Part shown: positions 30,193-40,247 of the stretch, one piece after another | Position numbering within the stretch: position 1 is the stretch's first letter | Layout: every line of letters starts with the position of its first letter | NCBI RefSeq assembly: GCF_000424265.1 | Contig: NZ_AUJO01000002.1 | Span: 231,289 to 295,288 of the forward strand | DNA length: 64,000 nucleotides | Direction of reading: 5' to 3' | Origin: Butyrivibrio sp. WCD3002 | GTDB taxonomy: Bacteria; Bacillota; Clostridia; Lachnospirales; Lachnospiraceae | Program-made: the position numbers and the translations under genes | Notes under the pieces: generated by a model | Seen by the model: only the letters and a program-made list of their open reading frames with translations | Told to the model about the DNA's origin: nothing | Databases searched by the model: none

Positions 30193-31378
30193 TGATGTCC
30201 TCCCCTCTATATCTGGCGATGGCTGCACAGTCCTTATCGCCTCTTCCTGAGATAGTTACGATTATAATCTGGTCCTTGCTCATTGTGGGTGCAAGCTTTA
30301 TTGCATGAGCAACTGCGTGAGCTGATTCTATAGCCGGGATGATTCCCTCTGTTCTTGAAAGATACTCAAAGGCATTTACCGCTTCATCGTCTGTAACCGG
30401 CACATATTCAGCTCTGTGCATGTCATGGAGATGTGCATGCTCAGGTCCGACTCCGGGATAATCAAGTCCCGCTGAGATGGAATAAACCGGTGCTATCTGA
30501 CCATATTCATCCTGGCAGAAATAGGATTTCATTCCATGGAAAATACCTATTTTACCGGTATTAACAGTTGCTGCTGTCTCAAAGGTATCGATTCCGCGTC
30601 CTGCAGCTTCGCAGCCGATCAGTCTTACGCCTTCATCTTCAATATAGTGATAGAAGCTTCCGATGGCATTTGATCCACCTCCAACACAGGCTACAATAGC
30701 GTCTGGAAGTCTTCCTTCTTTTTCCAATATCTGAGCCCTTGACTCTCTTGATATTACAGCCTGAAAATCTCTTACTATTGTCGGAAAAGGATGAGGTCCC
30801 ATTACCGAACCGAGGCAGTAATGTGTGTCATCAATTCTGGTAGTCCATTCGCGCATAGCCTCTGAAACTGCATCCTTAAGGGTGGCTGTACCTGTGGTTA
30901 CCGGAATAACCTCGGATCCGAGAAGTCTCATTCTGTATACATTAAGCGCCTGTCTCTTGGTGTCCTCTTCTCCCATGAAAACTACACATTCCATTCCCAT
31001 AAGAGCAGCTGCTGTAGCTGTTGCAACTCCGTGCTGACCTGCACCTGTCTCAGCGATAAGTCTTGTCTTACCCATCTTCTTAGCAAGAAGAGCCTGTCCG
31101 AGAACGTTATTTATTTTATGGGAGCCTGTGTGATTTAAATCTTCTCTCTTTAAATAAATCTTTGCTCCGCCAAGATCCTTTGTCATTTTCTCTGCGTAGT
31201 AGAGTCTTGAAGGTCTTCCGGCATATTCATCCAAAAGCTCTGTAAGCTCTCTGTTAAACTCAGGATCATTCTTGTAATGCTCATAGGCTTCCTCAAGCTC
31301 TATTACGGCATTCATAAGTGTCTCAGGAATGTACTGTCCTCCATGAATTCCAAATCTTCCCTTTTTGTCTGTACTCAT
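30185..31378 (-). CDS. trpB: Tryptophan synthase beta chain
   Basis: 397-residue PLP enzyme joining indole and serine to tryptophan. Motifs: [10 protein letters not shown], the PLP Lys in [20 protein letters not shown] (20 residues, Lys near 86), [13 protein letters not shown], and [11 protein letters not shown] for the PLP phosphate. This is the standard TrpB1 type that partners TrpA. AAGGAGG precedes the ATG. No other trp genes are in the window, so trpEGDCF must lie elsewhere or be absent. Expression is governed by the T-box leader directly upstream. Confidence 0.97.
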   Translation of the reverse strand: MSTDKKGRFGIHGGQYIPETLMNAVIELEEAYEHYKNDPEFNRELTELLDEYAGRPSRLYYAEKMTKDLGGAKIYLKREDLNHTGSHKINNVLGQALLAKKMGKTRLIAETGAGQHGVATATAAALMGMECVVFMGEEDTKRQALNVYRMRLLGSEVIPVTTGTATLKDAVSEAMREWTTRIDDTHYCLGSVMGPHPFPTIVRDFQAVISRESRAQILEKEGRLPDAIVACVGGGSNAIGSFYHYIEDEGVRLIGCEAAGRGIDTFETAATVNTGKIGIFHGMKSYFCQDEYGQIAPVYSISAGLDYPGVGPEHAHLHDMHRAEYVPVTDDEAVNAFEYLSRTEGIIPAIESAHAVAHAIKLAPTMSKDQIIIVTISGRGDKDCAAIARYRGEDINE

Positions 31379-31436
31379 AATTTCCTCCTTAAATGAAGTT
31401 CTGCTCCTGGTCTTGCGAGTGGCTCTGCTTATAACT

Positions 31437-31745
31437 AAAAAAGTCCCTGACAGAAACTATTATTTCTGTCAAGGACGAATCATCTAATAATCCGCGGTGC
31501 CACCTTGAATTCATGGACTTCCATGCGCCTCACAGGATACCAACATATCCCAGGCAACTAACGTATGCCTTCACGTCGTAGAATACTCAGTTTAGAAAAT
31601 CGTAAATCGGAAGTTCTGATATCTCACTTTTTATCTACGCCCTCTGTGGTCCATTTGACAACTTGTTTCTCACCCGCTCTCAGCTAATCGGGCTCTCTGT
31701 AAAGGCATCATTGCCGTTATCTCCACTTCAACGGTTTAAAGTATT
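31437..31745 (-). promoter_or_regulatory. Tryptophan T-box riboswitch controlling trpBA
   Basis: On the minus strand a long structured leader ends in the T-box sequence AAGGTGGCACCGCGG (31506-31492), followed by a terminator with stem GTCCTTGACAGAAA / TTTCTGTCAGGGAC (31476-31443) and TTTTTT. In the Stem I region, CAAATGGACCAC places TGG, a tryptophan codon followed by A, at 31653-31651, the likely specifier; AGAGAG and GGTGAGA motifs upstream fit the AG bulge and GA-rich parts. Uncharged tRNA-Trp would stabilise the antiterminator and switch on trpBA. Confidence 0.93.
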
Positions 31746-31756
31746 AAGTTGTTCAT

Positions 31757-31785
31757 ATTCTACTCTCATGACCATGCATCGTCAA
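31757..31785 (-). promoter_or_regulatory. Promoter of the trp T-box transcript
   Basis: On the minus strand TTGACG (31785-31780), 17-base spacer, TAGAAT (31762-31757), a few bases before the T-box leader. Confidence 0.75.
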
Positions 31786-31871
31786 GGTGCGAATTTAATT
31801 TTTTCAAAAGATTAATTTTGCTCTTATTTTAATGATGAAAAATCCATTTATTTTCCATTACTCAGTTTTTT

Positions 31872-31925
31872 CGTACCACGTATATATAATCTGCGTACTT
31901 GATATATTTTTCGTACCACATATAC
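31872..31925 (+). promoter_or_regulatory. Triple CGTAC...TATAT repeat upstream of trxA
   Basis: CGTACCACGTATAT (31872), CGTACTTGATATAT (31894) and CGTACCACATATAC (31912) lie 22 and 18 bases apart, 54-107 bases before the thioredoxin start. Two copies are preceded by TTTTT. This looks like a tandem operator or overlapping promoters; the regulator is unknown. Confidence 0.5.
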
Positions 31926-31978
31926 TAACATTATCAGAACGATTTAAAAATGCTTTTAAGAAAGGTTAGGTAATAAAA

Positions 31979-32302
31979 ATGGAATATCAGTTTACAAAAG
32001 AAAATTTTAATGAAGAAGTAATCAACAGCGACATCCCCGTACTGGTAGATTTCTACGCAGACTGGTGCGGTCCCTGCCGTATGATGCTCCCCGTTGTGGA
32101 AGAGATGGCTAAAAAGTACGACGGCAAGGTTAAGGTTGGAAAGGTCAACACTGACAGAGAGCCTGCTCTTGCAGCGAAGTACGGCGTAATGAGCATTCCC
32201 AGCTTCGTATTTATAAAGAACGGTCAGGTTGTGGATACAGAAGTCGGAGGAATGCCTGAAGCAATTCTCTCATCTAAGCTTGAGTCTCTTATTTCAGCAT
32301 AA
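31979..32302 (+). CDS. trxA: Thioredoxin
   Basis: 107 residues, standard length. VDFYADWCGPCRMMLPVVEE (20 residues) contains the redox-active WCGPC at about 30-34, and the cis-proline loop is YGVMSIPSFVF. It reduces protein disulfides in the cytoplasm and normally takes electrons from thioredoxin reductase, which is not in this window. The ferredoxin gene follows after 19 bases, then a membrane iron-sulfur protein overlapping it, so all three probably form one operon. Confidence 0.96.
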   Translation: MEYQFTKENFNEEVINSDIPVLVDFYADWCGPCRMMLPVVEEMAKKYDGKVKVGKVNTDREPALAAKYGVMSIPSFVFIKNGQVVDTEVGGMPEAILSSKLESLISA

Positions 32303-32321
32303 GGTATATCGGGAGAAAAAG

Positions 32322-32528
32322 ATGACCAGAAAAAATGCGGTAGTAGATAAAGAAATATGCGTAAGCTGCGGGGCATGTATGGAAGCATGTCCCGTAGGCG
32401 CCATTAAAACCATTAACGGATGCTTTGCGGATGTAGACATAAATAAATGCATCGGCTGCGGACTCTGCAGCCGAACCTGCCCCACAGGGTGCATCACACT
32501 GGTAGAAAGATTGGACATGAAAAAATGA
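32322..32528 (+). CDS. 2[4Fe-4S] ferredoxin
   Basis: 68 residues, MTRKNAVVDKEICVSCGACM at the start. Two complete cluster motifs, CVSCGACMEACP and CIGCGLCSRTCP, bind two [4Fe-4S] clusters. I use ATG 32322 because GGGAG lies 8 bases upstream; earlier in-frame starts lie inside trxA. The stop TGA overlaps the ATG of the next gene (ATGA). It is the likely electron donor or acceptor for the downstream membrane protein. Confidence 0.92.
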   Translation: MTRKNAVVDKEICVSCGACMEACPVGAIKTINGCFADVDINKCIGCGLCSRTCPTGCITLVERLDMKK

Positions 32529-33094
32529 AGAAGAAACACTGGTACGACTATTTATGGATCTGGCCCATAGTTTATTTTTCGCTGGGCTTTTTCAATATTT
32601 TATTTGCATGGCTTGGAATGATCGATTTTATCGTTCCAATCATTGTTGCTTCCATAGGCGGCGGAAAGGCATTCTGTAACAGATACTGCGGCAGAGGAAA
32701 GCTTTTTGCCATAATACCAAGAGCACTTAAAATGAAAAACAGAAAGGTTGCTCCAAGCTGGATGTACAGCAAGTTTTTCAGATATGGGTTCCTTGCATTT
32801 TTCATGACAATGTTCGGCAACATGATCTATCAGACTTATCTTGTTTATGGCGGCGCATCCCTTAAGACAGTGGTGAAGCTGTTCTGGACCTTCAAGGTTC
32901 CGTGGCAGTGGGCCTATACAGTTACAAGCGTTCCAGCATGGATAACTCAGTTCAGCTACGGCTTTTACAGTCTCATGCTCACCTCCACACTTATCGGTCT
33001 TATAGTAATGGCCCTTTATCGCCCCAGAACCTGGTGTGCTTTTTGTCCCATGGGCACCATGACTCAGGGAATTTGCAAGATAAAAAATCATTGA
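32525..33094 (+). CDS. NapH/polyferredoxin-like membrane iron-sulfur protein
   Basis: 189 residues with about four hydrophobic segments (about 12-42, 90-108, 140-165). Two cysteine motifs, AFCNRYCGRGKLF after the first helical pair and TWCAFCPMGTMTQ at the C-terminus, are those of the NapH/NosR/CcoG membrane-bound ferredoxin group, but the soluble C-terminal 4Fe-4S domains of full-length members are absent; the separate ferredoxin may supply that function. Likely passes electrons at the membrane. Partner and substrate are unknown. Overlaps the ferredoxin stop. Confidence 0.78.
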   Translation: MKKKHWYDYLWIWPIVYFSLGFFNILFAWLGMIDFIVPIIVASIGGGKAFCNRYCGRGKLFAIIPRALKMKNRKVAPSWMYSKFFRYGFLAFFMTMFGNMIYQTYLVYGGASLKTVVKLFWTFKVPWQWAYTVTSVPAWITQFSYGFYSLMLTSTLIGLIVMALYRPRTWCAFCPMGTMTQGICKIKNH

Positions 33095-33257
33095 TTATAT
33101 TATCAATATATATGGTATTCATGTAATCAGAACCACCGGCTTAGCCGGTGGTTTGTTCTGGCCCTATAAGGGCCTGTTACCGGCACTGAGTCTAAAGACT
33201 CGCCGAATGGTTCGCCAGCCGCAACATCATTTATCTACTGAGCCCCCTGGGCTCGTA

Positions 33258-33728
33258 TTATTTGTTTTGTATTACCGGCTTACCCGTGAACGGGTCGATG
33301 TACTCTTTTAATGTCATCTGGTCATACTCTAAATCTTCTTTTAATTGATTTCTTATATATTCTTGAATCTTTTTCGCATTTTTTCCTGCTGTATCAACAT
33401 AATATCCTCTACACCAGAAATGCCTATTTCCAAATTTGTACTTAAGATTCGCGTGCCTTTCAAATATCATAAGCGTACTTTTTCCTTTTAGATACCCTAC
33501 AAAGCTCGAAACACTCATACTTGGAGGGATTCTCACAAGCATATGTATATGATCCGGGCACACTTCCGCCTCTACTATTTCTACACCTTTCCTTTTGCAT
33601 AATGTACTGAGAATATTTGCTATGTCAGCCTTTAACTGCCCGTATGCAATCTTTCTTCTGAACTTTGGTGCAAACACAATGTGATACTTACAGTCCCACT
33701 TTGTGTGTGATAAACTATTCATGTCCAT
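33258..33728 (-). CDS. tnpA: IS200/IS605 family Y1 transposase TnpA
   Basis: 156 residues, intact. HUH endonuclease: the metal-binding pair is in CPDHIHMLVRIPP (about residue 61), and the nucleophilic Tyr is in the GYYVDTAGKNAKKIQEYI segment near residue 111. It cuts and joins single-stranded DNA at the hairpin ends. Its ribosome site AGGAGGT is inside a hairpin (33737-33748 with 33780-33791), a known way IS200 elements limit transposase translation. MDMNSL offers two ATG starts; I take the first, 9 bases from the SD. Confidence 0.95.
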   Translation of the reverse strand: MDMNSLSHTKWDCKYHIVFAPKFRRKIAYGQLKADIANILSTLCKRKGVEIVEAEVCPDHIHMLVRIPPSMSVSSFVGYLKGKSTLMIFERHANLKYKFGNRHFWCRGYYVDTAGKNAKKIQEYIRNQLKEDLEYDQMTLKEYIDPFTGKPVIQNK

Positions 33729-33736
33729 TTTGGACT

Positions 33737-33791
33737 ACCTCCTGTGTTTTACTTTGGTTGGCGAACCGTAAGTAATTCTAACACGGGAGGT
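33737..33791 (-). promoter_or_regulatory. SD-sequestering hairpin in front of tnpA
   Basis: ACCTCCCGTGTT pairs with AACACAGGAGGT (minus strand, one G-T pair); the 3' arm contains the ribosome-binding site of tnpA. Confidence 0.75.
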
Positions 33792-33909
33792 ATTTTACTG
33801 TAAGCTAAAGCAGCTGTTGTCCCCCTGCATAGCAGGGGGGTTATTAAAAGATGCTACACAATTATAAACTCAGCCCCAGAAAATTCTAGGGCTGAGTTGG
33901 AAATGATAA

Positions 33910-36900
33910 TTACTTAAGAATCACCTTTGACTTTTTATTTACTTTTCTTGCTGCTTTCTCAATCTGCTTTGAGATCTTTGCGTTTTTCTTTCCGCCTTTA
34001 ATGGTGATCTTCTTTAATTTCTTTGCTCCCTTGAATGCGTTCTTATTTACCTTCTTGAGATTCTTGGCTGCAATAGTAACGTTTTGAACTTTCTTACCTG
34101 AAATAGCTTTACCACAAATCTCAACTATGGGGTATGATTTACCATTCAACGAAACCTCTGAATCGATTGTTACTGATTTCTTATTAGGAACAGCCATAAC
34201 TGAAACTGTTGTCGCATCAACAGAAACTTTATACGTTGTACCAACTGAATCTTTTATTATTTGATTTGATGCCAGTCCATCTGATTCAGCTACTACTTTT
34301 GTCTGCTCCGTATTATTCTCTGAAGCAGTCTCTTGAGTCTCAGCCTTTTCATGCTGCTCAATTTCTTTTACTGTCAACACACAACTTCCTGACTCATTGA
34401 ATGAACTACCAGACAATTTTACAGTAATATTTACGCGTCCTTCTGATTTTGCAATTACATGACCATTCTCGTCTACTGTTGCAATACTATCGTTGGAAGA
34501 CACCCATTCTAATTTCTGATCTATCACTTTATTTGGTAAAACATCAGCACTAATAGTCGTCTCATCACCAACATTCAAATCTATCGATTCCATATTAAGC
34601 TTTACAGATGCAAATTCAATGTAATATGGCACATACCATCCAAAACACGAATCATAGTATTTTATACCATATTCGTCCTCTGTGGGAAGTTTATCTGTTT
34701 TCAAGTCAAAGTATATATTGTCTCTTGGACAGAATGATGTAAACACTGTCCATTCGTCTCCACATACTTTGCATCTGTAATATGTGAGATATCTACGTGA
34801 TTCAGAAATCGGATATGCCTGATTTACTATCTTGATCATTTCTGACTGACATTTCTCACATGTTTCACGGTTATTCTGCTTGTTATCCTGGTCTGCATTT
34901 TCCCAATGCGCATATAGAGTATGATTTTCTGCTATGTTTACTATTGTATCTGCAGTAATCAATTCCCCACCAGTTGCTTTTGTATACCATCCTTTAAACG
35001 ACAGTCCTTTATTGTCATTAAGCTCTGGCAACTCGCCGTATTTGCTTCCATAAGTAACTGTAAGCGTTATACCCAAATCATCTCCCCTATTTGAATCAAA
35101 TGACACGGAATAATCATATGGAACCAATCTTGCATAAAGATCCATATCGTATGTAACAACATCATTTTTGAAATCCCAATCCTTCTCAATTCCATCGCTG
35201 GTTATTACATACCAAGAACTTATAGTATATCCAGATTTTGATTCTATATTAGGCTTTTTGAGTTTTCCATTAATATCAACTTGTACAGATCTGATTCTCT
35301 CATTTGCAGAGAATAGATAAGAAACAATGTAATAGTCTGCTACAAGCTTTCTATTATCTGTCTTCCAATTGTAAGTTGAAAGAAGTCTATTGTTAGTTAA
35401 CACTTCAGTATCAATCTGATCAACTGCATCTGCATAAAACACTCTATATCCAAGAGATTTTAGGCCGTCTCCGTAATACTCAATATGAGTCAATTCAGGA
35501 CACAACTTAAATGCATAAGCCCCAATACTATTGAGTGAAGAAGGTAATGTTATGGACTTTATACCTGTACACTCTGTAAAAGCGGATTCTCCGATTGATT
35601 CTACTCCATCCGGAATAGCAATAATACTGATTCCCAGACATTTTTCAAATGCCTTTGATTCAATTCGCTTTAAACATTTTGGTAAGGAATCCAAATTTAA
35701 TGCCACACAATTTTTAAAGGCACCACTTCCTATATCCGTAATATTCTCCGGAAGATCACTTAAGGATAGTTTAGTGCAATTTATAAAAGCATTTGATTCT
35801 ATGCTTGTGACAGATTTAGGAATAGATATTCTAACTAATTCATCACAATATGCGAATGAATATGTGCCAATAGTTGTCAGATTAGAAGGTAAAACTATAT
35901 TTTTGAGATTCGAACATCCATAAAATTCACTTCCATTCATATCCATTTTTGTTCCTGAAACAGAATAGAATTTCACGCCATCCCTTTGGATAAAGAAAAA
36001 ATAATCCCTGAATTGTTTTCATTTTCACTCCACCAGACATAGTCATCTCCTGTCTCTAGCGTAATTGTCGTCATTGAATAATTTATAATTTTTTCAATAT
36101 TTTCAAATAGTGATACCCAAGAAGCTTCTTTTATCTCAAAATCCGAGTCTTCTTGAATTCTAATTGTTTTGACTGTTTTCGATATTTTTTTTATGCTTTT
36201 AAATGTTGTAAGAGTGAAAACACCATTTCCACCAAGAACAATTTGTCCTTTATTATCAAACTCATAGAATAAGTCACCCTCAAAAACCTTAGCTGTAGTA
36301 TATTTCCATGGAATAAAACCAGTTTTTTCTACAACCCCATCTGGTATTTCTATTAATTTTAGATCGCTACATCCAGAAAATACAGAATCCCCAATGCTAG
36401 TCACTGTTGTTGGAATTTTTATAATATTAAGGCTTCTACAATTATAAAATGCAGAATCTCCTATACTGGTGACCGATGATGGAATTTCTATTCTTGTCAG
36501 ACTACTACATCCTGAAAATGCAGAATTTCCTATGCTTGTGACTGACGATGGTATTTCAACACTTGTCAGGCTGCTGCATCCGCTAAATGTAGAATTTCTT
36601 ATTCTGGTTACTTTTGTTGGTACTTCTATTCTTGTTAGACTACTACATCCGTAAAAAGCATAATCTCCTATGCCTGTAACTGATGATGAAATCTCCACAC
36701 TTGTTAGACTACTACATCCGTAAAATGCATAATCTCCTATGCCTGTAACTGATGATGGAATCTCCACACTTGTTAGACTACTACATCCGTAAAATGCAGA
36801 ATTAGCTATGTTTGTCACTGTTGATGGTATTATTACTCTTGTTAGTTCTCTACACTTGTAAAATGCAAACATCCCGATGTCAGTGACTGTTTTTGGAAAT

Positions 36901-38705
36901 TCTATGCTTGTAAGACTGCTACATCCGTTAAATGCATTATTTCCTATGCTTGTCACGGATGATGGAATTTCTATGCTTGTAATGCTACTACATCCTGAAA
37001 ATGCATAATTCCCTATGCTTGTTACTGATGATGGTATCTCTACACTTGTAAGGCTGCTACATCCTCTAAATGCATATTCTTCTATGCTTATAACAGACGA
37101 TGGGATTTCTATACTTGTAAGACCAGTCAATCCTGAAAATGCACCACTATTTATGCTGGTGCTTGATGATGGAATTTTTAAGTTTTTAATACTACTACAT
37201 CCTGAAAATGCACAATTCCCTATACTAGTCACTGATGATGGAATTTCTATGCTTGTAATGCTACTACATCCTGAAAATGCACAATTCCCTATGCTTGTGA
37301 CTGACGATGGTATTTCAACACTTGTCAGGCTGCTGCATCCGCTAAATGCATAATCTCCTATGCTTGTCACTGATGATGGGATTTCTATACTTGTAAGACC
37401 TGTTAATCCTGAAAATGCACCACTATCTATGCTGGTGCTTGATGATGGAATTTTTAAGTTTTTAATACTACTACATCCTGAAAATGCTCGATTCCCTATA
37501 CTAGTCACTGATGATGGAATTTCTATGCTTGTAATGCTACTACATCCTGAAAATGCATAATCTCCTATGCTTGTCACGGATGATGGTATCTGCACACTTG
37601 TAAGGCTGCTACATCCGCTGAATGCGTAGCCTTCTATGCTTATAACAGACGATGGGATTTCTATACTTGTAAGACCAGTCAATCCTGAAAATGCACCACT
37701 ATTTATGCTGGTGCTAGATGATGGGATTTTTATGCTTGTAATGTTATTACATCCCGAAAATGCTCGATCCCCTATACTAGTCACTGATGACGGAATTTCT
37801 ATGCTTGTAAGACTGCTACATCCATAGAATGCATTATTTCCTATGCTTGTCACTGATGATGGTATTTCCACACTTGTAAGGCTTTTACATCCGCTAAATG
37901 CATAATCTCCTATGCTTGCCACTGATGATGGTATCTCCACACTTGTAAGGCTTTTACATCCGCTAAATGCATAATCTCCTATGCTTGTCACTGATGATGG
38001 TATCTCCACACTTGTAAGGCTTTTACATCCGCTAAATGCAAAATCTCTTATGCTTGTCACTGATGACGGAATTTCTATGCTTGTAAGACTGCTACATCCA
38101 TAGAATGCATTATTTCCTATGCTTGTCACTGATGATGGTATTTCCACACTTGTAAGGCTTTTACATTCTCTAAATGTTTCAGCCTCGATACATGTGATTG
38201 ATGATGACATTATTATACTTTTTAAGCTAATACATTCATAAAATGCACCATTCCCAATACTGTTAACTGATGGTGGAATCTCTATGCTAGTTAGTCTGCC
38301 ACAATTAAAAAAAGCACCAAGCCCAATACTAGTAACTGATGACGGAATTTCTATGCTTGTCAAGCTACAACTATTAAATGCATTTCTCCCTATACTTTTG
38401 ATTGTTGTTGGGAGCTCTATGCTTGTCATTCTTGTATTGTAGAACGCATTATCTCCTATATAGCTTATTCCATCTTCTATTCGTACATGCGAGAATGCAT
38501 AATTTCTCCAAGGAGCGAGATTATAAACACTGTAATTCCATATACTTCCCCTGCCATAAATAGTCAATGTTGTGCCGTCAATCTTATAAAACGCATTATC
38601 ACCGCATTTTCCAGTTTGCTCAGATGCATTTACATCTTTTTTAGCAAACGCCAAAATAAACAGTGCAACAACAAATAAGGCTACAGCTAAACTTCTTTTC
38701 TTCAT
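33910..38705 (-). pseudogene. BspA-like LRR surface protein gene interrupted by a frameshift
   Basis: Two frames together encode one protein of about 1600 residues. The first (38705-35973, 910 codons; ATG 38705 with AAGGAAGG upstream) has a signal peptide (KKRSLAVALFVVALFILAFA) and about 27 BspA-type LRR_5 repeats of 23 residues, then a non-repeat segment. It stops in KGMA. The second (35976-33910, 688 codons, opening GTG) has no signal peptide and continues LRR_5 repeats, then a Listeria-Bacteroides repeat (GWYTKATGG), a Cys4 segment, a Big2 domain (WVSSNDSIATVDENGHVIA) and a Lys-rich tail. Restoring one G in the GGG run near 35985 joins the frames as SKGDGVKFYS. Alternatives are a sequencing error or coupled translation through the 4-base overlap. 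Confidence 0.8.
36400..38200 (-). repeat. Tandem 69-bp repeats (LRR_5 coding) with 276-bp higher-order unit
   Basis: Near-identical 69-bp units encode SLTSVEIPSSVTSIGDYAFSGCS-type repeats (read in parts). A four-unit block containing the odd repeat SINSGAFSGLTGL recurs with starts near 37123, 37400 and 37676, an exact period of about 276 bases. This indicates recent block duplication and possible length variation. Confidence 0.9.
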
Positions 38706-38735
38706 AAACAACCTTCCTTCATACTAAAAAAACGC

Positions 38736-38769
38736 AAAAAAAGACACGGAGCCCATATGTCCCCATGTC
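38736..38769 (-). terminator. Hairpin with T run ahead of the LRR gene
   Basis: On the minus strand GACATGG and CCGTGTC pair (one G-T), followed by TTTTTTT. It lies between the upstream protease-like gene and the LRR gene, 31 bases before the latter's start: a terminator or a leader attenuator. Confidence 0.6.
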
Positions 38770-38905
38770 CGAATGAAATAATATCACAATTATATTAAAA
38801 ACACAACATTATGTTAATCAACAGTATTTTGCCCCTATATACAGCATCTTTGAATTAACATATTGTTTGCGTACTGATAATCCCGCAAAATCCTATATAT
38901 ATTTT

Positions 38906-40072
38906 TTATCCACACGTAATGCCGTTTCCGTAGAACTTTTTCCATTTTCCTATCTGCTTCTTATCATTGTCGTAGAAAATGATTGCCTTGTTGTACTTCT
39001 TTAAAACCGACTTTTTTCCAGCCTTTTTAATACACTTGTATAGATCCTGTCCCGGCTTGTAGTATTTCCCTGCTATCTTAAGAAGTTTTTTATATGCTTC
39101 CATATCAACTACAGTCACAGATTGAGGATTATTATCCTTCTTCAGATTATTGGCCGCATATTGCCACTCTATCGCATGCTGATTTGCCATTCTAAGAGCT
39201 ATGTTTTTAGCAGTTTCACCGCTTACAAACATTTTGTCATATACTGCATCAGTATCTACCTGATAAAACTTTTTACAATCCTCATCATCGTCAAAAGTAA
39301 AGCCTCCAACATCAAGCTGACTTACGATCATGTAATCGGTATAATCCTTATACATATTAAGAACCGATGTTATGCCGGATTGACAGTTTGTTCCGTAATC
39401 GATAACAGAAAACTTATTTCCGAAAAGCCTTGTCCCATATTTCAGGATTTTGACTGTGTCTTTGTCATTAAGGTTACCGCAGAACATGGTTCCCATTCCG
39501 TGGCCTGAATACTTGATCACTATGTGTTTTGAATTAGTTCTGGCTTTTATTATATTAAAAAAAGATTTATAGGCCGCAAGGCGCCTGCTACTGTTCCGTT
39601 TAGGATTATCTTCCGATGTTTTTACCATTACATAATCGAGGCAACAGGTTTCTCTGAACTCCCTCCAGCTTTTTGCATACATATCGGGAGAAAACTCTGC
39701 TTTTCCTCGCACATTCTTTTCATAGTATTCGTCAAATGCATCATTAATATTCCCCGGGAACTTATATAGACTGATTCTGTCACTCCAAATTACCACATCA
39801 TACAATTCATAGACATCTGAATCCTTATTAGGCACAGCCATCATTACTCCGCCCCAGGATTCATCAAACTCCCCTGTAGCATAAGATGTTCTGATAACTA
39901 CTACCTTATTGGAAGATGATATCGGAATATTCTTGCTGGAAGCAGCTGCCACCACCTCAATTCTAAAAAACACCAGGCAAAAAGCAATTGCAAATAACGC
40001 TGTCAGAATATACTTACCGATGTAATATAAATCATCCTGCTTATGACCATAAAAACTGTGTTTTTTATCCAT
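38906..40072 (-). CDS. Membrane-anchored caspase-fold (clan CD, clostripain-like?) cysteine peptidase homologue
   Basis: 388 residues from ATG 40072, chosen for the AAGGGGG before it. One hydrophobic anchor or signal (YILTALFAIAFCLVFFRI) at about residues 20-40, then an extracellular domain. HIVIKYSGHGMGTMFCGNLN (20 residues) and VIDYGTNCQSGITSVLNMYK (20 residues) place a His after a beta strand and a Cys after the next one. That is the His/Cys dyad arrangement of clan CD peptidases such as clostripain (C11) and gingipain. Overall similarity to C11 is weak, so family assignment is tentative. It precedes the LRR surface gene in the same direction. Confidence 0.55.
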   Translation of the reverse strand: MDKKHSFYGHKQDDLYYIGKYILTALFAIAFCLVFFRIEVVAAASSKNIPISSSNKVVVIRTSYATGEFDESWGGVMMAVPNKDSDVYELYDVVIWSDRISLYKFPGNINDAFDEYYEKNVRGKAEFSPDMYAKSWREFRETCCLDYVMVKTSEDNPKRNSSRRLAAYKSFFNIIKARTNSKHIVIKYSGHGMGTMFCGNLNDKDTVKILKYGTRLFGNKFSVIDYGTNCQSGITSVLNMYKDYTDYMIVSQLDVGGFTFDDDEDCKKFYQVDTDAVYDKMFVSGETAKNIALRMANQHAIEWQYAANNLKKDNNPQSVTVVDMEAYKKLLKIAGKYYKPGQDLYKCIKKAGKKSVLKKYNKAIIFYDNDKKQIGKWKKFYGNGITCG

Positions 40073-40247
40073 ACCCAACCCCCTTATCAACTTATGACAT
40101 ATACAAATCAATGATACTATAATTCTTTCTTCCATAGTTATTTATCTAACAAAAAAATCACTTCATAATACAACTTTTTGTGCAGGCCACGCCTTGAATG
40201 TGATAAACTATCAAAGGATAAACGAATGACATTCGGAGGAATTAGCA

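Larger units (their letters stand above)
33128..33846 (-). mobile_element. IS200-type insertion sequence (tnpA only)
   Basis: Bounds are approximate. The right end (downstream of tnpA) has the hairpin ACCACCGGC TTA GCCGGTGGT at 33132-33152, and the left end has CCCCCTGC / GCAGGGGG at 33821-33839. Subterminal hairpins instead of terminal inverted repeats and a single Y1 transposase are typical of IS200. No tnpB is present. It lies directly after the membrane iron-sulfur gene. Confidence 0.82.

Noticed and set aside
32600-33091. 163-codon minus-strand frame opposite the membrane iron-sulfur gene
   Set aside because: The plus-strand gene overlaps the ferredoxin stop and has conserved Cys motifs; the reverse frame has none.
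35973-35990. Programmed -1 frameshift joining the two LRR frames
   Set aside because: The site TCC AAA GGG ATG does not fit a slippery X XXY YYZ heptamer and no clear stimulator structure follows; a base loss in the G run is simpler.
36400-38200. CRISPR array from the regular repeats
   Set aside because: The 69-bp units are contiguous, coding and without unique spacers; they encode 23-residue LRR_5 repeats.
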